Source: Oligoflexia bacterium (GTDB taxonomy: Bacteria > Bdellovibrionota > JAFGOL01). From it: a stretch of DNA of 10,764 nt. The notes under the pieces were generated by a model. That model searched no databases. It was not told the DNA's origin and was given only the letters and a program-made list of their open reading frames with translations. The translations under genes and the position numbers were made by a program. Of the stretch, positions 1 to 7,435 are shown one piece after another. The stretch covers positions 1-10,764 of the forward strand of contig JAFGOL010000201.1 of NCBI GenBank assembly GCA_016926495.1. The letters are read 5' to 3'. The stretch's first letter is position 1, and every line of letters starts with the position of its first letter.

Positions 1-289
1 AACCAAAAGGAGTGAAAGTCTCGCTTTTTTTATAATAATACTATCGCTTATTAATTCACATCATTTCTGGAATTTTGCAACTGGCTCGTATGTTTATCTT
101 CAACTTTTTGATTAAAATTTTTGGGATAGATAACTTATTATTGGCATTGTATATTTTTTGTATATACAATATAATTGTGTACTTTAGTGGATGGGGAAAT
201 CGTTTTTCTACAAAATTGTCATTTTTTAATTATTTTTCCTTATTCAAAAAGCTGATGTTCTTGCTGCCCATCTTTACAAACTTTGCCGG
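1..289. other. A+T-rich non-coding stretch
   Basis: This stretch is visibly richer in A and T than the genes around it, with many runs of T and TATA-like strings. The longest open frame (about 75-326, plus, TTG start) has no ribosome binding site, has A/T-driven Phe/Ile/Leu/Asn composition, and runs into the heptad repeat, so I do not call it a gene. Apart from a 9-bp inverted repeat with promoter-like boxes (146-175), I see nothing recognisable. The left edge (about 8-31) has a weak 3-bp GAG/CTC hairpin before a T-run that could be the end of a terminator for a gene outside the window, but the stem is too short to call. Confidence 0.5.
146..175 (+). promoter_or_regulatory. Promoter-like boxes inside a perfect inverted repeat
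   Basis: TTGTAT at 147-152 and a perfect TATAAT at 170-175 are 17 nt apart, a good sigma-70-type spacing. The arms ATTGTATAT (146-154) and ATATACAAT (162-170) form a perfect 9-bp inverted repeat with a 7-nt gap that covers the -35 box and reaches the first base of the -10 box, so it could be an operator. It points right, towards the heptad array and antisense to ilvD, with no gene after it. The A+T-rich background makes chance likely. Confidence 0.3.
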
Positions 290-373
290 AACAGCTAACC
301 GGCAACTGATAACAGAAAACCGGTAACAGCGAACAGATAACCGGGAACTGGCAACAGGGAACCGATAACTGGG
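290..373. repeat. Tandem degenerate heptad array, 12 copies of AAC(A/C/T)GNN
   Basis: Twelve contiguous 7-base units fit without a single insertion or deletion. Each begins AAC, has A, C or T (never G) at position 4, G at position 5, and free bases at positions 6 and 7. Examples are AACAGCT (290-296), AACCGGC (297-303), AACTGAT (304-310) and AACTGGG (367-373). On the minus strand the unit reads NNC(A/G/T)GTT. The array ends at base 373 and the ilvD stop codon occupies 375-377, so it lies directly downstream of ilvD and would be in its 3' transcript. A 7-base period cannot keep a reading frame, so it is not coding. It resembles in kind the heptanucleotide short tandem repeats known in cyanobacteria, but the unit differs and I infer no relationship. 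Confidence 0.85.
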
Positions 374-374
374 A

Positions 375-2207
375 TTATTTTAGTTCTCTTACCGCCCCGG
401 TGTCAGCCGAGCTTGCGAGCATGGCATATATCTGCAATGCCTTTGAAATTTCCCTGTTCCTTCCGACGGGCTTGAAGGCGTTTTCTCCCTTTGCCATTTC
501 TTTTTTGCGCCTTGCTGCTAATTCATCGTCAGAAACGCATAAATTAATCTTTCGTGCGGGGATATCTATTTCTATTTCATCGCCGTCTTCAATAAGCGCT
601 ATGTTGCCGCCTGACGCTGCTTCCGGTGAAACGTGGCCTATTGAAAGCCCTGCCGTACCGCCTGAAAAACGTCCGTCTGTAATAAGGGCGCATTCCTTGC
701 CCAGGTGCATGGACTTTAAATACGACGTGGGATAGAGCATTTCCTGCATGCCCGGGCCGCCCCTGGGGCCTTCGTAGCGTATTACAACAATATCGCCTGC
801 CTTGATTTTTCCGCCTGTTATGGCATCGCACGATGCTTCCTGCGAAAAATATACTTTGGCCTTTCCCCTGAATTTATATATTGACGGATCAACGCCCGCT
901 GTTTTTACTATGCAGCCTTTTTCCGCTATGTTGCCGAACAGCACTGCAAGCCCGCCGTCCCTGTTATAACAGTGTTCAATATCGCGTATACAGCCGTCTT
1001 TCCTGTCAGGATCAAGCTCTTTGTACTCTGATTTATTTGTTCCCAATGCCAGGTTTCTGCCTGAACCAATCGGGGCGCTTTTGCAGTTTGATAAAGCCTC
1101 TTTTGAAGCACCGGGCCTGTTAATATCGAATTCATTTATAACAGCGCCGAGGTCCTTTGCGTCCACTCTTGAAACCGATGTATCTATTAATCCCGCCTTT
1201 TCAAGCTCGCCCATGATTGATATTATGCCGCCGGCCCTGTTAACGTCCTCCACGTGGTAGTGGGAACTTGGGGCAACCTTGCAAAGATTAGGGACTTTCC
1301 TGGAAAGTTTGTCGATATCACTCATGGTAAAGTCAACACCTGCTTCCCTTGCTACAGCCAGGAGGTGAAGCACAGTATTCGTTGAACCGCCCATGGCGAT
1401 GTCCAGCGACATTGCGTTGTTAAAAGCGGCTTTTGAGGCAATGGATTTGGGAAGTATACTCGTATCTCCCTGGTTGTAATATTTTTGGGTGATCTCAACG
1501 ATCTTTTTCGCTGCCTTTTCAAAGAGTTTTTTCCTGTTTACGTGCGTGGCAACAATGGTCCCGTTACCGGGCAGGGCAAGGCCCAAAGCCTCGGTAAGGC
1601 AGTTCATTGAATTTGCGGTAAACATGCCCGAGCATGAGCCGCAGGTAGGGCACGCAAGCTTTTCAAGCTGCTCCACTTCCTTATCCGTCACCTGGTTGTC
1701 CGCGCCCATGACCATTACGTCAATAAGGTCATATTTTTTGTCCCCCATGATACCTGCTTCCATCGGACCGCCGGAAACAAAAACAGCCGGTATATTAAGC
1801 CTCATAGCGGCCATCAGCATGCCCGGAGTGATCTTATCGCAGTTACTGATGCAGATCATGGCGTCCACCATGTGGGCGTTACACATATATTCAACGCTGT
1901 CCGCTATAAGTTCCCTGGAAGGCAGGGAGTAAAGCATTCCGTTATGCCCCATTGCTATTCCGTCATCTATGGCTATGGTATTAAATTCAGGAGCGAAACA
2001 TCCGTATTCCTCGATTAATGATTTAACATACTGGCCTATTTCATGCAGATGAACATGTCCGGGCACCAGTTGAGTGAAGGAATTCACAACTGCGATAATA
2101 GGCTTTCCGAACTGCTCCTCTTTCATTCCGTTGGCCCGCCAGAGGCTTCTGGCGCCCGCCATCTTCCTGCCCCGGGTAGATACGTCACTTCTCAGTTTAA
2201 TAGCCAT
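375..2207 (-). CDS. ilvD: Dihydroxy-acid dehydratase
   Basis: Converts 2,3-dihydroxy-isovalerate and 2,3-dihydroxy-3-methylvalerate to the 2-keto acids that give valine, leucine, isoleucine and pantothenate; a cytosolic iron-sulfur enzyme of the IlvD/Edd family. The 610-residue product is full length and collinear with the E. coli enzyme (616). Visible landmarks are DDGIAMGH (81-88), [10 protein letters not shown] (121-130), [11 protein letters not shown] (186-196), and near the C-terminus [21 protein letters not shown] and [11 protein letters not shown]. The position that is Cys in plant and mycobacterial [2Fe-2S] enzymes reads VPGHVHL (48-54), as in E. coli, suggesting the E. coli-type cluster. 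The start is ATG at 2207, preceded by AGGAG; an in-frame TTG at 2267 would add 20 unconserved residues and has no ribosome binding site. No other ilv or leu gene is adjacent. Confidence 0.97.
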   Translation of the reverse strand: MAIKLRSDVSTRGRKMAGARSLWRANGMKEEQFGKPIIAVVNSFTQLVPGHVHLHEIGQYVKSLIEEYGCFAPEFNTIAIDDGIAMGHNGMLYSLPSRELIADSVEYMCNAHMVDAMICISNCDKITPGMLMAAMRLNIPAVFVSGGPMEAGIMGDKKYDLIDVMVMGADNQVTDKEVEQLEKLACPTCGSCSGMFTANSMNCLTEALGLALPGNGTIVATHVNRKKLFEKAAKKIVEITQKYYNQGDTSILPKSIASKAAFNNAMSLDIAMGGSTNTVLHLLAVAREAGVDFTMSDIDKLSRKVPNLCKVAPSSHYHVEDVNRAGGIISIMGELEKAGLIDTSVSRVDAKDLGAVINEFDINRPGASKEALSNCKSAPIGSGRNLALGTNKSEYKELDPDRKDGCIRDIEHCYNRDGGLAVLFGNIAEKGCIVKTAGVDPSIYKFRGKAKVYFSQEASCDAITGGKIKAGDIVVIRYEGPRGGPGMQEMLYPTSYLKSMHLGKECALITDGRFSGGTAGLSIGHVSPEAASGGNIALIEDGDEIEIDIPARKINLCVSDDELAARRKKEMAKGENAFKPVGRNREISKALQIYAMLASSADTGAVRELK

Positions 2208-2246
2208 CGTTAATACTCCTGATTTATCTGTGTTTTTTAAGAAAAG

Positions 2247-2275
2247 AATATAGTTGTCTGTTGTCAATTTTACAA
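2247..2275 (-). promoter_or_regulatory. Candidate ilvD promoter
   Basis: On the minus strand, TTGTAA (2275-2270) and TATATT (2252-2247) are separated by exactly 17 nt. Transcription would start near 2240, giving a leader of about 33 nt before the ilvD ATG. That leader holds the AGGAG ribosome binding site but no room for an attenuator peptide. The placement also argues against the longer TTG start at 2267, which would lie upstream of the transcript. Confidence 0.45.
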
Positions 2276-2308
2276 CCTATTTCTGCCAATTTTTAAGCAG
2301 CGCATAAA

Positions 2309-2337
2309 TTGCACAAATCAAAATATGATGCTAATAT
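2309..2337 (+). promoter_or_regulatory. Candidate promoter of the signalling operon
   Basis: TTGCAC (2309-2314) and TAATAT (2332-2337) are separated by 17 nt, giving a predicted start near 2344 and a leader of about 30 nt. The boxes are weaker matches than those for ilvD on the opposite strand. The 166-bp intergenic region has no other candidate for driving the three rightward genes. Confidence 0.3.
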
Positions 2338-2373
2338 GTTCTTGATAAAAATTACAGTAACAGGATTTGATTT

Positions 2374-3423
2374 ATGCAGAAAATTGCAGATTATGTTCCG
2401 TTTCCCCTTAAGGAAATACTTCCCGGCAGGGAACTCCTTTTTGATGTTTACCTGTTTTTCCAGATCAACAGAAAGATGGTGCTTGTAAAAAGAAAGGGAG
2501 ACCTGTTTAACGCTGACAAGATCCAGGACCTGCAGGATAAAAAGATTTTATATTTTTATATTCATAACGACGATAAAACAGGTTATTACGATTACAAGGC
2601 GCAGGTTTTTTCATCGGTACTCATTGATAAAAATCTTTCGGCAGAGGAAAAAACGGAAATTATACGGGAAAAATCCCGCGAAACCGTTCAGAGTCTGCTC
2701 GAGGTAACTACAAAAGAGGAATCCGAGCAGATCATGGAAAACTGCAACGGTATTACAAAAACAATAGTGTCCCAGGCGTCGAATGACAAATTCGCATCGG
2801 CCTACGACAAGATAACCGAAATGCTTAAAACCGGTTCGACCCTTTTTGTACATTCCGCAAACGTCAGCAGCCTGGGGGTTATGTTCGCGATGGTCCTGAG
2901 GAATATTGATCCCAAAAAAATAGAAGAGCTGGCCATGGCGGGACTCCTTCACGACCTGGGCCTTTCCCAGATTGATGAAAGCGTAGTCTCGGCTTATCTG
3001 AACCTGTACGATATTCCCGGAAGCGCCAGGTCCGAATTTAATAAGCATCCGGAGCTTGCGGTCAATATACTTAAATCCAGAAAAAACAATCTGAGTGATA
3101 ATGTATTTACCATTATAATGCAGCACCATGAATGCCAGGACGGCTCCGGGTTTCCCCAGGGATTGAAAGGCATGCAGATAAACTATTTTGCCAAGATCCT
3201 TAAAATAGCGAATGATTTTGATTTGTGGTACCGATTTCTTGTCGAGAATTCCAAGTTTGATTTTTTAAAGTATATTCTTGTAATTTTGCAGAAAATGCAG
3301 GTAATGCCCGGAACCGAACAGAGCCATGATCCCAAACTGTTACAGGCGTTGGTGGAAAGCCTTGTGAATGAAGAAGATAGAATATTACCCGGTGAAGTGG
3401 GCCAATGGCTGAGTTCAATCTGA
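2374..3423 (+). CDS. HD-GYP-family signalling protein
   Basis: The 349-residue protein has an N-terminal domain (about 5-75) of the type often found before HD-GYP modules, a helical linker, and an HD-GYP-like domain (about 150-330). Metal-ligand positions of the family are visible: H160, H193-D194, H225, H251-H252 and D281, with HHE-x-x-DGSG at 251-259. The signature GYP reads GFP (259-261). The usual HDIGK reads HDLGL, so the lysine thought to contact the c-di-GMP phosphates is Leu197, and the basic GRPY-like patch after D281 is missing (DFDLWYRF). The family hydrolyses cyclic di-GMP; here activity or substrate may be altered. No signal peptide or membrane segment, so cytoplasmic. CAGGAT precedes the ATG by about 9 nt. 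The 3' end overlaps the kinase gene by 19 nt, indicating an operon and shared pathway. Confidence 0.85.
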   Translation: MQKIADYVPFPLKEILPGRELLFDVYLFFQINRKMVLVKRKGDLFNADKIQDLQDKKILYFYIHNDDKTGYYDYKAQVFSSVLIDKNLSAEEKTEIIREKSRETVQSLLEVTTKEESEQIMENCNGITKTIVSQASNDKFASAYDKITEMLKTGSTLFVHSANVSSLGVMFAMVLRNIDPKKIEELAMAGLLHDLGLSQIDESVVSAYLNLYDIPGSARSEFNKHPELAVNILKSRKNNLSDNVFTIIMQHHECQDGSGFPQGLKGMQINYFAKILKIANDFDLWYRFLVENSKFDFLKYILVILQKMQVMPGTEQSHDPKLLQALVESLVNEEDRILPGEVGQWLSSI

Positions 3424-5903
3424 TAGTATTTGACAGGGATAAAAAACTTGGTTCCGTAGGCGCTCTGGAATCCATGCCGAATTTCGCGCTGACCTGTGTT
3501 GAAGATGACAGAAAGTTAACCGATATTAATCTGGAAGATATTATAAATATTGTCGTGTTCCCCGTGTCCGGCCCGGAGGATGATTTGCCCAGGCTGTCCC
3601 TTGTGCTTAAAAGCCTTGAGCAGTTTAAGGCGATAGTGCTGGTCTTTATTCCTGAAGGCGATTGCCCGATGCAGCTTGTTGAATATCTTAACGAAGACAT
3701 AATTGATAAGGTTGTTTTCAGGGAATTCGAGGAAAAAAATATTGTAGAAGAAGCCATTAACGCGTCAATAATATTATCCGGGAAGTTCCAGGTCTCGGAT
3801 TCAATATCAGACGAAGCCAGGATGCTTGACCAGGTAAACGAGGAACTGGAGCTTAAAAACAAGTGGCTCGCGCACGAAAAGGAAGTGGGCATTATTTTCG
3901 GCGACACTTCACTTGATCTTGATGATAAGCTCTACAAGACCTTTTCAAAGATAACTGAATTTTTTGATATTGAACATTTTGACTATTACGAAACAAGAGA
4001 AACCGACAACGGGCTTTCAATAGACTACAGGTTTTCGTCCGTGGCAAACGTGTCCGCTCACTGTATCAATGATACCGACGAATATTCGCCTGTTTACGTA
4101 TATTACAACAAGGAAAAGCTTTTTATTGACGACTATTCGCTTGAGAACCGTGTGCAGAAAAATCCTAATATAGATATTGAAATAATTTCGCAGCTTTCGC
4201 TGCCTGTTTTTTCCGGCGGCAAAATTCTGGGAGTTGTGGAGTTTTATAATAAAAAAGACGCCATAGACGGGCAAATACCCGAACATTTGCGGCTTTTTCT
4301 GGAAAAGATGATCAGCGACCTGCAATATCATATCGAGATCAACCTGTTGAAAGACGAGATCCAGCTTTCCAGAAACGAAATGACGGATATATTTATGAAC
4401 ATAGAGGAGGGAATTCTCACTTTTTCGTCAGACCTGACGGTTAATCCCGAGTATTCCAGTGCTGTATGCCGGATTTTCTCAAAGGAAAATGTGGAGGATG
4501 TGAATATCACCGAGATCCTTTTTGAAAACGTGTTGCCCAGAAAGGACTTGCCTGTTGAGGTAATGAAGGACAATTTTGACGCGTGGGCAAGGTCGGTTTT
4601 TGAAATGCCGGACCAGTGGGACATGCTCAAGGGACTTGCCACGTTACACTTTGAAAAGTCCGGTCCGCAGTTTCTTGAAGCCGAATACCTGCCCATCATT
4701 AAAAACGGCGCCGTGGAAAAGGTTATGGCCATTATTACGGATGTCACGGCCCAAAGACAGGCTGAAGAGGAACTTAAGAAGCAGGAGGATGAGCATAACC
4801 AGAAGATATCGATGCTTATGGAAATTATATCCATGAAGCCGAATATTTTTCATGACTTCCTTAAGGAATCTTTTGACAGGGTGACAGCTATTAAGGACCT
4901 TATTTCCAATTATGATTTTGACGGTGATGACGCTTTTAATACGGATTTCCTGAATAATCTCTTTTCGAATGTGCACGCGATAAAAGGTTCCGCGGGTTTT
5001 GTCGGGTTGGGTAATTGCAATAAAAAGTTTCATTTGCTTGAAAACAGCATTAACAGGATCAAGGCAGGTAACGATTATTCAGGGATTCCCGAACTGATCA
5101 TGGAGGTTGAAAAGGAGATTTCTTATTTTTCCGACATTATAAACAATCTCCTTGAACTTATCACGGAATTCGCCAAGTACAGCCTGGTTGAAAGTGACGA
5201 AAACATGGAGTTTCACTCCAAGATCGTTGAGTTTGCCGGCAGACACAGGGATTACTTCGATACCGCTGGTGATGAACTGTTCAATGATATAAGCGGACGC
5301 GCGCAAAAGGCAATAAGTGATTACAAGAATAATCTTATCGAGGGTGTTCATAACAAATGCGCTGAGGCGGTATCCAGGCAGGCCCGAAGGATGGGTAAGG
5401 ATATAGAGCTGGAATACGACGTCGATAGCAGACTGCCTGTGTTTGTGCTTAAAAAGCTTGAGGCCATGCTGATCCCTCTGGTCATAAACAGTATTGATCA
5501 TGGTATTGAACCGCCGGAGGACAGGCTTAAAAAGCATAAAAACCCCAGGGGGAGGATAGGTATTAAGGGACTTGTCGAAACCGGTTCTTCACATGTGGGA
5601 ATTTTAGTATATGATAATGGCGCGGGTATCAGCCATGACAGGATAAAGGCCGCAGCGGCGAAGAAGGGGATTTACACCGAGGAAGAGATGTCCTCCATGG
5701 GTGAAGATGATATTATTGATATTATATTCAAGCCCGCTTTTTCCACAAAAGAGCAGGCAACAACCACTTCAGGCAGGGGGTACGGTATGGACATCGTAAA
5801 AAAGATCACGGATTCGATAGGCGCTGATATAAAAGTTTTTACAAAGCCGGGTTTATGGACCATGTTCAGGATTTCATTGCAGACGCAAGGGAGGTATATT
5901 TAA
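3405..5903 (+). CDS. Soluble sensor kinase with pseudo-receiver, GAF, PAS, HPt and CheA-type ATPase domains
   Basis: No membrane segment is visible in the 832 residues. Order: a degenerate receiver-like domain (1-125; acidic D10 and D12, but VFPVSG where the phospho-Asp strand should end); a coiled coil (about 135-162); a GAF-like domain (165-310); a PAS-like domain (325-450) ending in ITDVTAQRQAEEEL; an HPt domain with VHAIKGSAG (phospho-acceptor H524); a helical linker; and a CheA-type ATPase domain (about 660-828). The ATPase shows NSIDHGIE (N695, H699), YDNGAGI (737-742) and SGRGYGMD (789-796). The last glycine box is weak (GLWTMF). There is no CheW-like regulatory domain and no normal DHp helix pair, so H524 is the probable phosphorylation site. 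ATG 3405 is the only start that keeps the first beta strand; it overlaps the HD-GYP gene by 19 nt, and a weak GGTGAAGTGGG precedes it. Stop TAATG is shared with the regulator. Confidence 0.88.
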   Translation: MAEFNLIVFDRDKKLGSVGALESMPNFALTCVEDDRKLTDINLEDIINIVVFPVSGPEDDLPRLSLVLKSLEQFKAIVLVFIPEGDCPMQLVEYLNEDIIDKVVFREFEEKNIVEEAINASIILSGKFQVSDSISDEARMLDQVNEELELKNKWLAHEKEVGIIFGDTSLDLDDKLYKTFSKITEFFDIEHFDYYETRETDNGLSIDYRFSSVANVSAHCINDTDEYSPVYVYYNKEKLFIDDYSLENRVQKNPNIDIEIISQLSLPVFSGGKILGVVEFYNKKDAIDGQIPEHLRLFLEKMISDLQYHIEINLLKDEIQLSRNEMTDIFMNIEEGILTFSSDLTVNPEYSSAVCRIFSKENVEDVNITEILFENVLPRKDLPVEVMKDNFDAWARSVFEMPDQWDMLKGLATLHFEKSGPQFLEAEYLPIIKNGAVEKVMAIITDVTAQRQAEEELKKQEDEHNQKISMLMEIISMKPNIFHDFLKESFDRVTAIKDLISNYDFDGDDAFNTDFLNNLFSNVHAIKGSAGFVGLGNCNKKFHLLENSINRIKAGNDYSGIPELIMEVEKEISYFSDIINNLLELITEFAKYSLVESDENMEFHSKIVEFAGRHRDYFDTAGDELFNDISGRAQKAISDYKNNLIEGVHNKCAEAVSRQARRMGKDIELEYDVDSRLPVFVLKKLEAMLIPLVINSIDHGIEPPEDRLKKHKNPRGRIGIKGLVETGSSHVGILVYDNGAGISHDRIKAAAAKKGIYTEEEMSSMGEDDIIDIIFKPAFSTKEQATTTSGRGYGMDIVKKITDSIGADIKVFTKPGLWTMFRISLQTQGRYI

Positions 5904-6451
5904 TGAAAAAACTTAGAAGCATTCTTATAATTGACGATGAATCGGACCTGAGGAATGTAGTCCGTAACCTCCTGCTCAAGGAAGGTTATAAAGACGTTGA
6001 CGAGGCGGAGAACGGAGAAGACGCCATAGAGCTTGTTGAGAACAAACTTTATGATCTTATTATCTGCGATATAAGAATGGAAAAAATGGACGGGATACAG
6101 TTTCTGCATAATATGATGCAAAGAAAAAACGCCACGTGGTTTATTTTCCTCAGCGGTTATCTGGACGAAAAAGCCATGAGGAGCGGCACGTTTCTTTCGA
6201 TTGAAAAACCCTTTTCCCGCGCTAACCTTATATTTACCGTTAAGAGGGTCGAGCTTTTAAGGTCCCTGTTCCTGGAGTATGATTCCATACTTGCCAGGGT
6301 CAACTCCAACCTTGAACTGATCAGGGACAATACAGACAATAAAAAAATGGTGGATGAAAAGGTGGAGGAAATCAAAAAGCTTATTGAGAATAAGAGTGAT
6401 TATATATATTCGATATATTTTAATGAAGAAGTTAAAACATTTAATGTATAG
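5903..6451 (+). CDS. Single-domain response regulator with helical tail
   Basis: A 182-residue protein. Residues 1-120 are a complete receiver domain: acidic pair D11-D12, phospho-acceptor D56 in CDIRMEKMDG, S84 in FLSG, and K102 in IEKPF. The last 60 residues are charged and helical (DEKVEEIKKLIE), probably a coiled coil for dimerisation or partner binding; there is no DNA-binding or enzymatic output domain. The start is ATG 5903, which shares one base with the kinase stop (TAATG) and has GGGAGG at 5889-5894, 8 nt away. A start 16 codons earlier (5855) lies inside the kinase gene and lacks this site. Placement after the HPt kinase makes it the likely phosphate acceptor, perhaps signalling by protein contact or back to the HD-GYP protein; that last step is inference. 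The 3' end overlaps the convergent proC-like gene by 11 bp. Confidence 0.92.
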   Translation: MKKLRSILIIDDESDLRNVVRNLLLKEGYKDVDEAENGEDAIELVENKLYDLIICDIRMEKMDGIQFLHNMMQRKNATWFIFLSGYLDEKAMRSGTFLSIEKPFSRANLIFTVKRVELLRSLFLEYDSILARVNSNLELIRDNTDNKKMVDEKVEEIKKLIENKSDYIYSIYFNEEVKTFNV

Positions 6452-7265
6452 AGCGGGCTTTTTGGGTCGCCGTTCTTAACCCTTCGACAAATATCTCTAT
6501 CAAACCCTTTTCCCTGTAAACATCCATGCCCGCGGCGGTAACGCCTCCTTTTGTAATAACCTTTGGCCACAGGTCGCCGGGTTTTTCAAGACTGCCCAGC
6601 GCCCATTGTGCTGAACCGCTCATGGTGTCAAGCACGAGTTTGGTACACACATCTTCAGGTATACCTTCCGAAACGCCGTATTTTATCAGGGCATCGGCTA
6701 TCATCACATAATAGGCCGGAGCAGAACTGCTGAGAACAGTTATAGGATCTATCAATGATTCATTATCCACAACAATGACCTTGCTGCACCCGCTAAGAAA
6801 GTCCCTGAAATTATTAAACATTTCATTGTTGCATGTCTTGCCTGCATATGCGGCTGTAGTGCCTGCTTTTATTCTTACAGGCAGGTTGGGCATGATCCTG
6901 GCGATATTTTTGAAATTATTCAGCTTTTTTTGTATGGTGTTTATGTTTGTACCTGCGGCTATTGATACAAGCAGGGTATCTTCATTCAGATGATCCTTTA
7001 TTTCATCACAGACCGCGGCAACTTCGTTGGGCCTTACTGCTATAAACAGTATGTCCGCTTCATTGCAGAGGTCTATATTATCAAGGTTTGTTCTTACTCC
7101 CAGCTTTTGATGTAGTTCATGCCTGCGGTCTTCCTCCAGTGTGGATACAAGTATCATTCCCGGGTCAATATAACCAGAAAGTATGATACCCCTTACCATT
7201 GCCTCGCATATGTTTCCGCCGCCTATAAATCCCACTTTGAAGTTATTTTGCAGAAATTTTTTCAT
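6441..7265 (-). CDS. proC: Pyrroline-5-carboxylate reductase family protein
   Basis: Likely catalyses the last step of proline synthesis, NAD(P)H-dependent reduction of 1-pyrroline-5-carboxylate. The 274-residue length is normal. Residues 10-20 form the Rossmann loop (KVGFIGGGNIC), followed by AVRPNEV (76-82; usually AVKP), SIAAG (101-105), RIMPNLPV (123-130), PAYYVMIADAL (183-193) and KVITKGGVTAAGM (235-247). Several conserved strings are altered: GSGPAY is SSAPAY, and SPGGTT is TKGGVT. The family is clear, but activity on a related imino acid is possible. Start ATG 7265 has GTGAGG about 11 nt upstream. No proA or proB lies nearby. Its last 11 bp overlap the response-regulator gene on the other strand, with no intervening terminator. 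Confidence 0.87.
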   Translation of the reverse strand: MKKFLQNNFKVGFIGGGNICEAMVRGIILSGYIDPGMILVSTLEEDRRHELHQKLGVRTNLDNIDLCNEADILFIAVRPNEVAAVCDEIKDHLNEDTLLVSIAAGTNINTIQKKLNNFKNIARIMPNLPVRIKAGTTAAYAGKTCNNEMFNNFRDFLSGCSKVIVVDNESLIDPITVLSSSAPAYYVMIADALIKYGVSEGIPEDVCTKLVLDTMSGSAQWALGSLEKPGDLWPKVITKGGVTAAGMDVYREKGLIEIFVEGLRTATQKARSIH

Positions 7266-7286
7266 AACTAATCTTACCTCACTGTT

Positions 7287-7314
7287 AATATATACTCTTA
7301 AATAACAGAGTAAA
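7287..7314 (-). promoter_or_regulatory. Candidate promoter of the proC-like gene
   Basis: On the minus strand TTTACT (7314-7309) and TATATT (7292-7287) are 16 nt apart, placing the start of transcription near 7280 and giving a leader of about 15 nt. A perfect TTGACA also occurs further upstream on this strand (around 7345) but has no good -10 box at normal spacing. The whole intergenic region is A+T-rich, so chance matches are likely. Confidence 0.3.
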
Positions 7315-7384
7315 GGGATTTTAAGTTAACTTTGTATTAATTGTGTCAAAATTATATCAAAACAACAATTATTTAGTAACTGTT

Positions 7385-7435
7385 CGGTGAGTACCGTTGT
7401 CTTGTTGATATATCAAGAAATACGAAAGCGTATTT
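7385..7435 (+). promoter_or_regulatory. Dyad-rich 5' leader of the outer-membrane protein gene
   Basis: Three dyads lie in 51 nt before the start codon: CGGT-gagt-ACCG (7385-7396), the perfect palindrome TTGATATATCAA (7405-7416), and AAATACG-aaag-CGTATTT (7418-7435), a 7-bp stem with a 4-nt loop. The last ends 4 nt before the GGAGG ribosome binding site (7440-7444). They could be an operator plus RNA hairpins that affect mRNA stability or initiation, as is common for outer-membrane protein messages; function is inferred. I see no convincing -35/-10 pair for this gene. Confidence 0.4.

Noticed and set aside
8..31. Intrinsic terminator at the left edge
   Set aside because: A T-run is present, but the stem before it is only about 3 bp, so it cannot be supported.
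75..326. 83-residue hydrophobic open frame on the plus strand with TTG start
   Set aside because: No ribosome binding site, composition follows the A+T-rich DNA, and the frame runs through part of the non-coding heptad array.
290..373. CRISPR array
   Set aside because: The period is 7 bases with no repeat-spacer alternation, and no cas gene is present.
1489..1932. 147-residue open frame antisense to ilvD
   Set aside because: It is a shadow of the strongly conserved ilvD frame, with no ribosome binding site and no recognisable domain.
2205..2267. N-terminal extension of dihydroxy-acid dehydratase from an in-frame TTG
   Set aside because: The 20 extra residues have no counterpart in the family, the TTG lies upstream of the best promoter's start point, and ATG 2207 has a good AGGAG site.
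3200..3907. 235-residue open frame antisense to the HD-GYP and kinase genes
   Set aside because: Very Ser-rich, as expected from the reverse complement of acidic coding sequence; no motif or start signal.
5855..5902. Longer start for the response regulator inside the kinase gene
   Set aside because: Receiver domains begin at the beta strand right after MKKLRS; ATG 5903 has GGGAGG at ideal distance.
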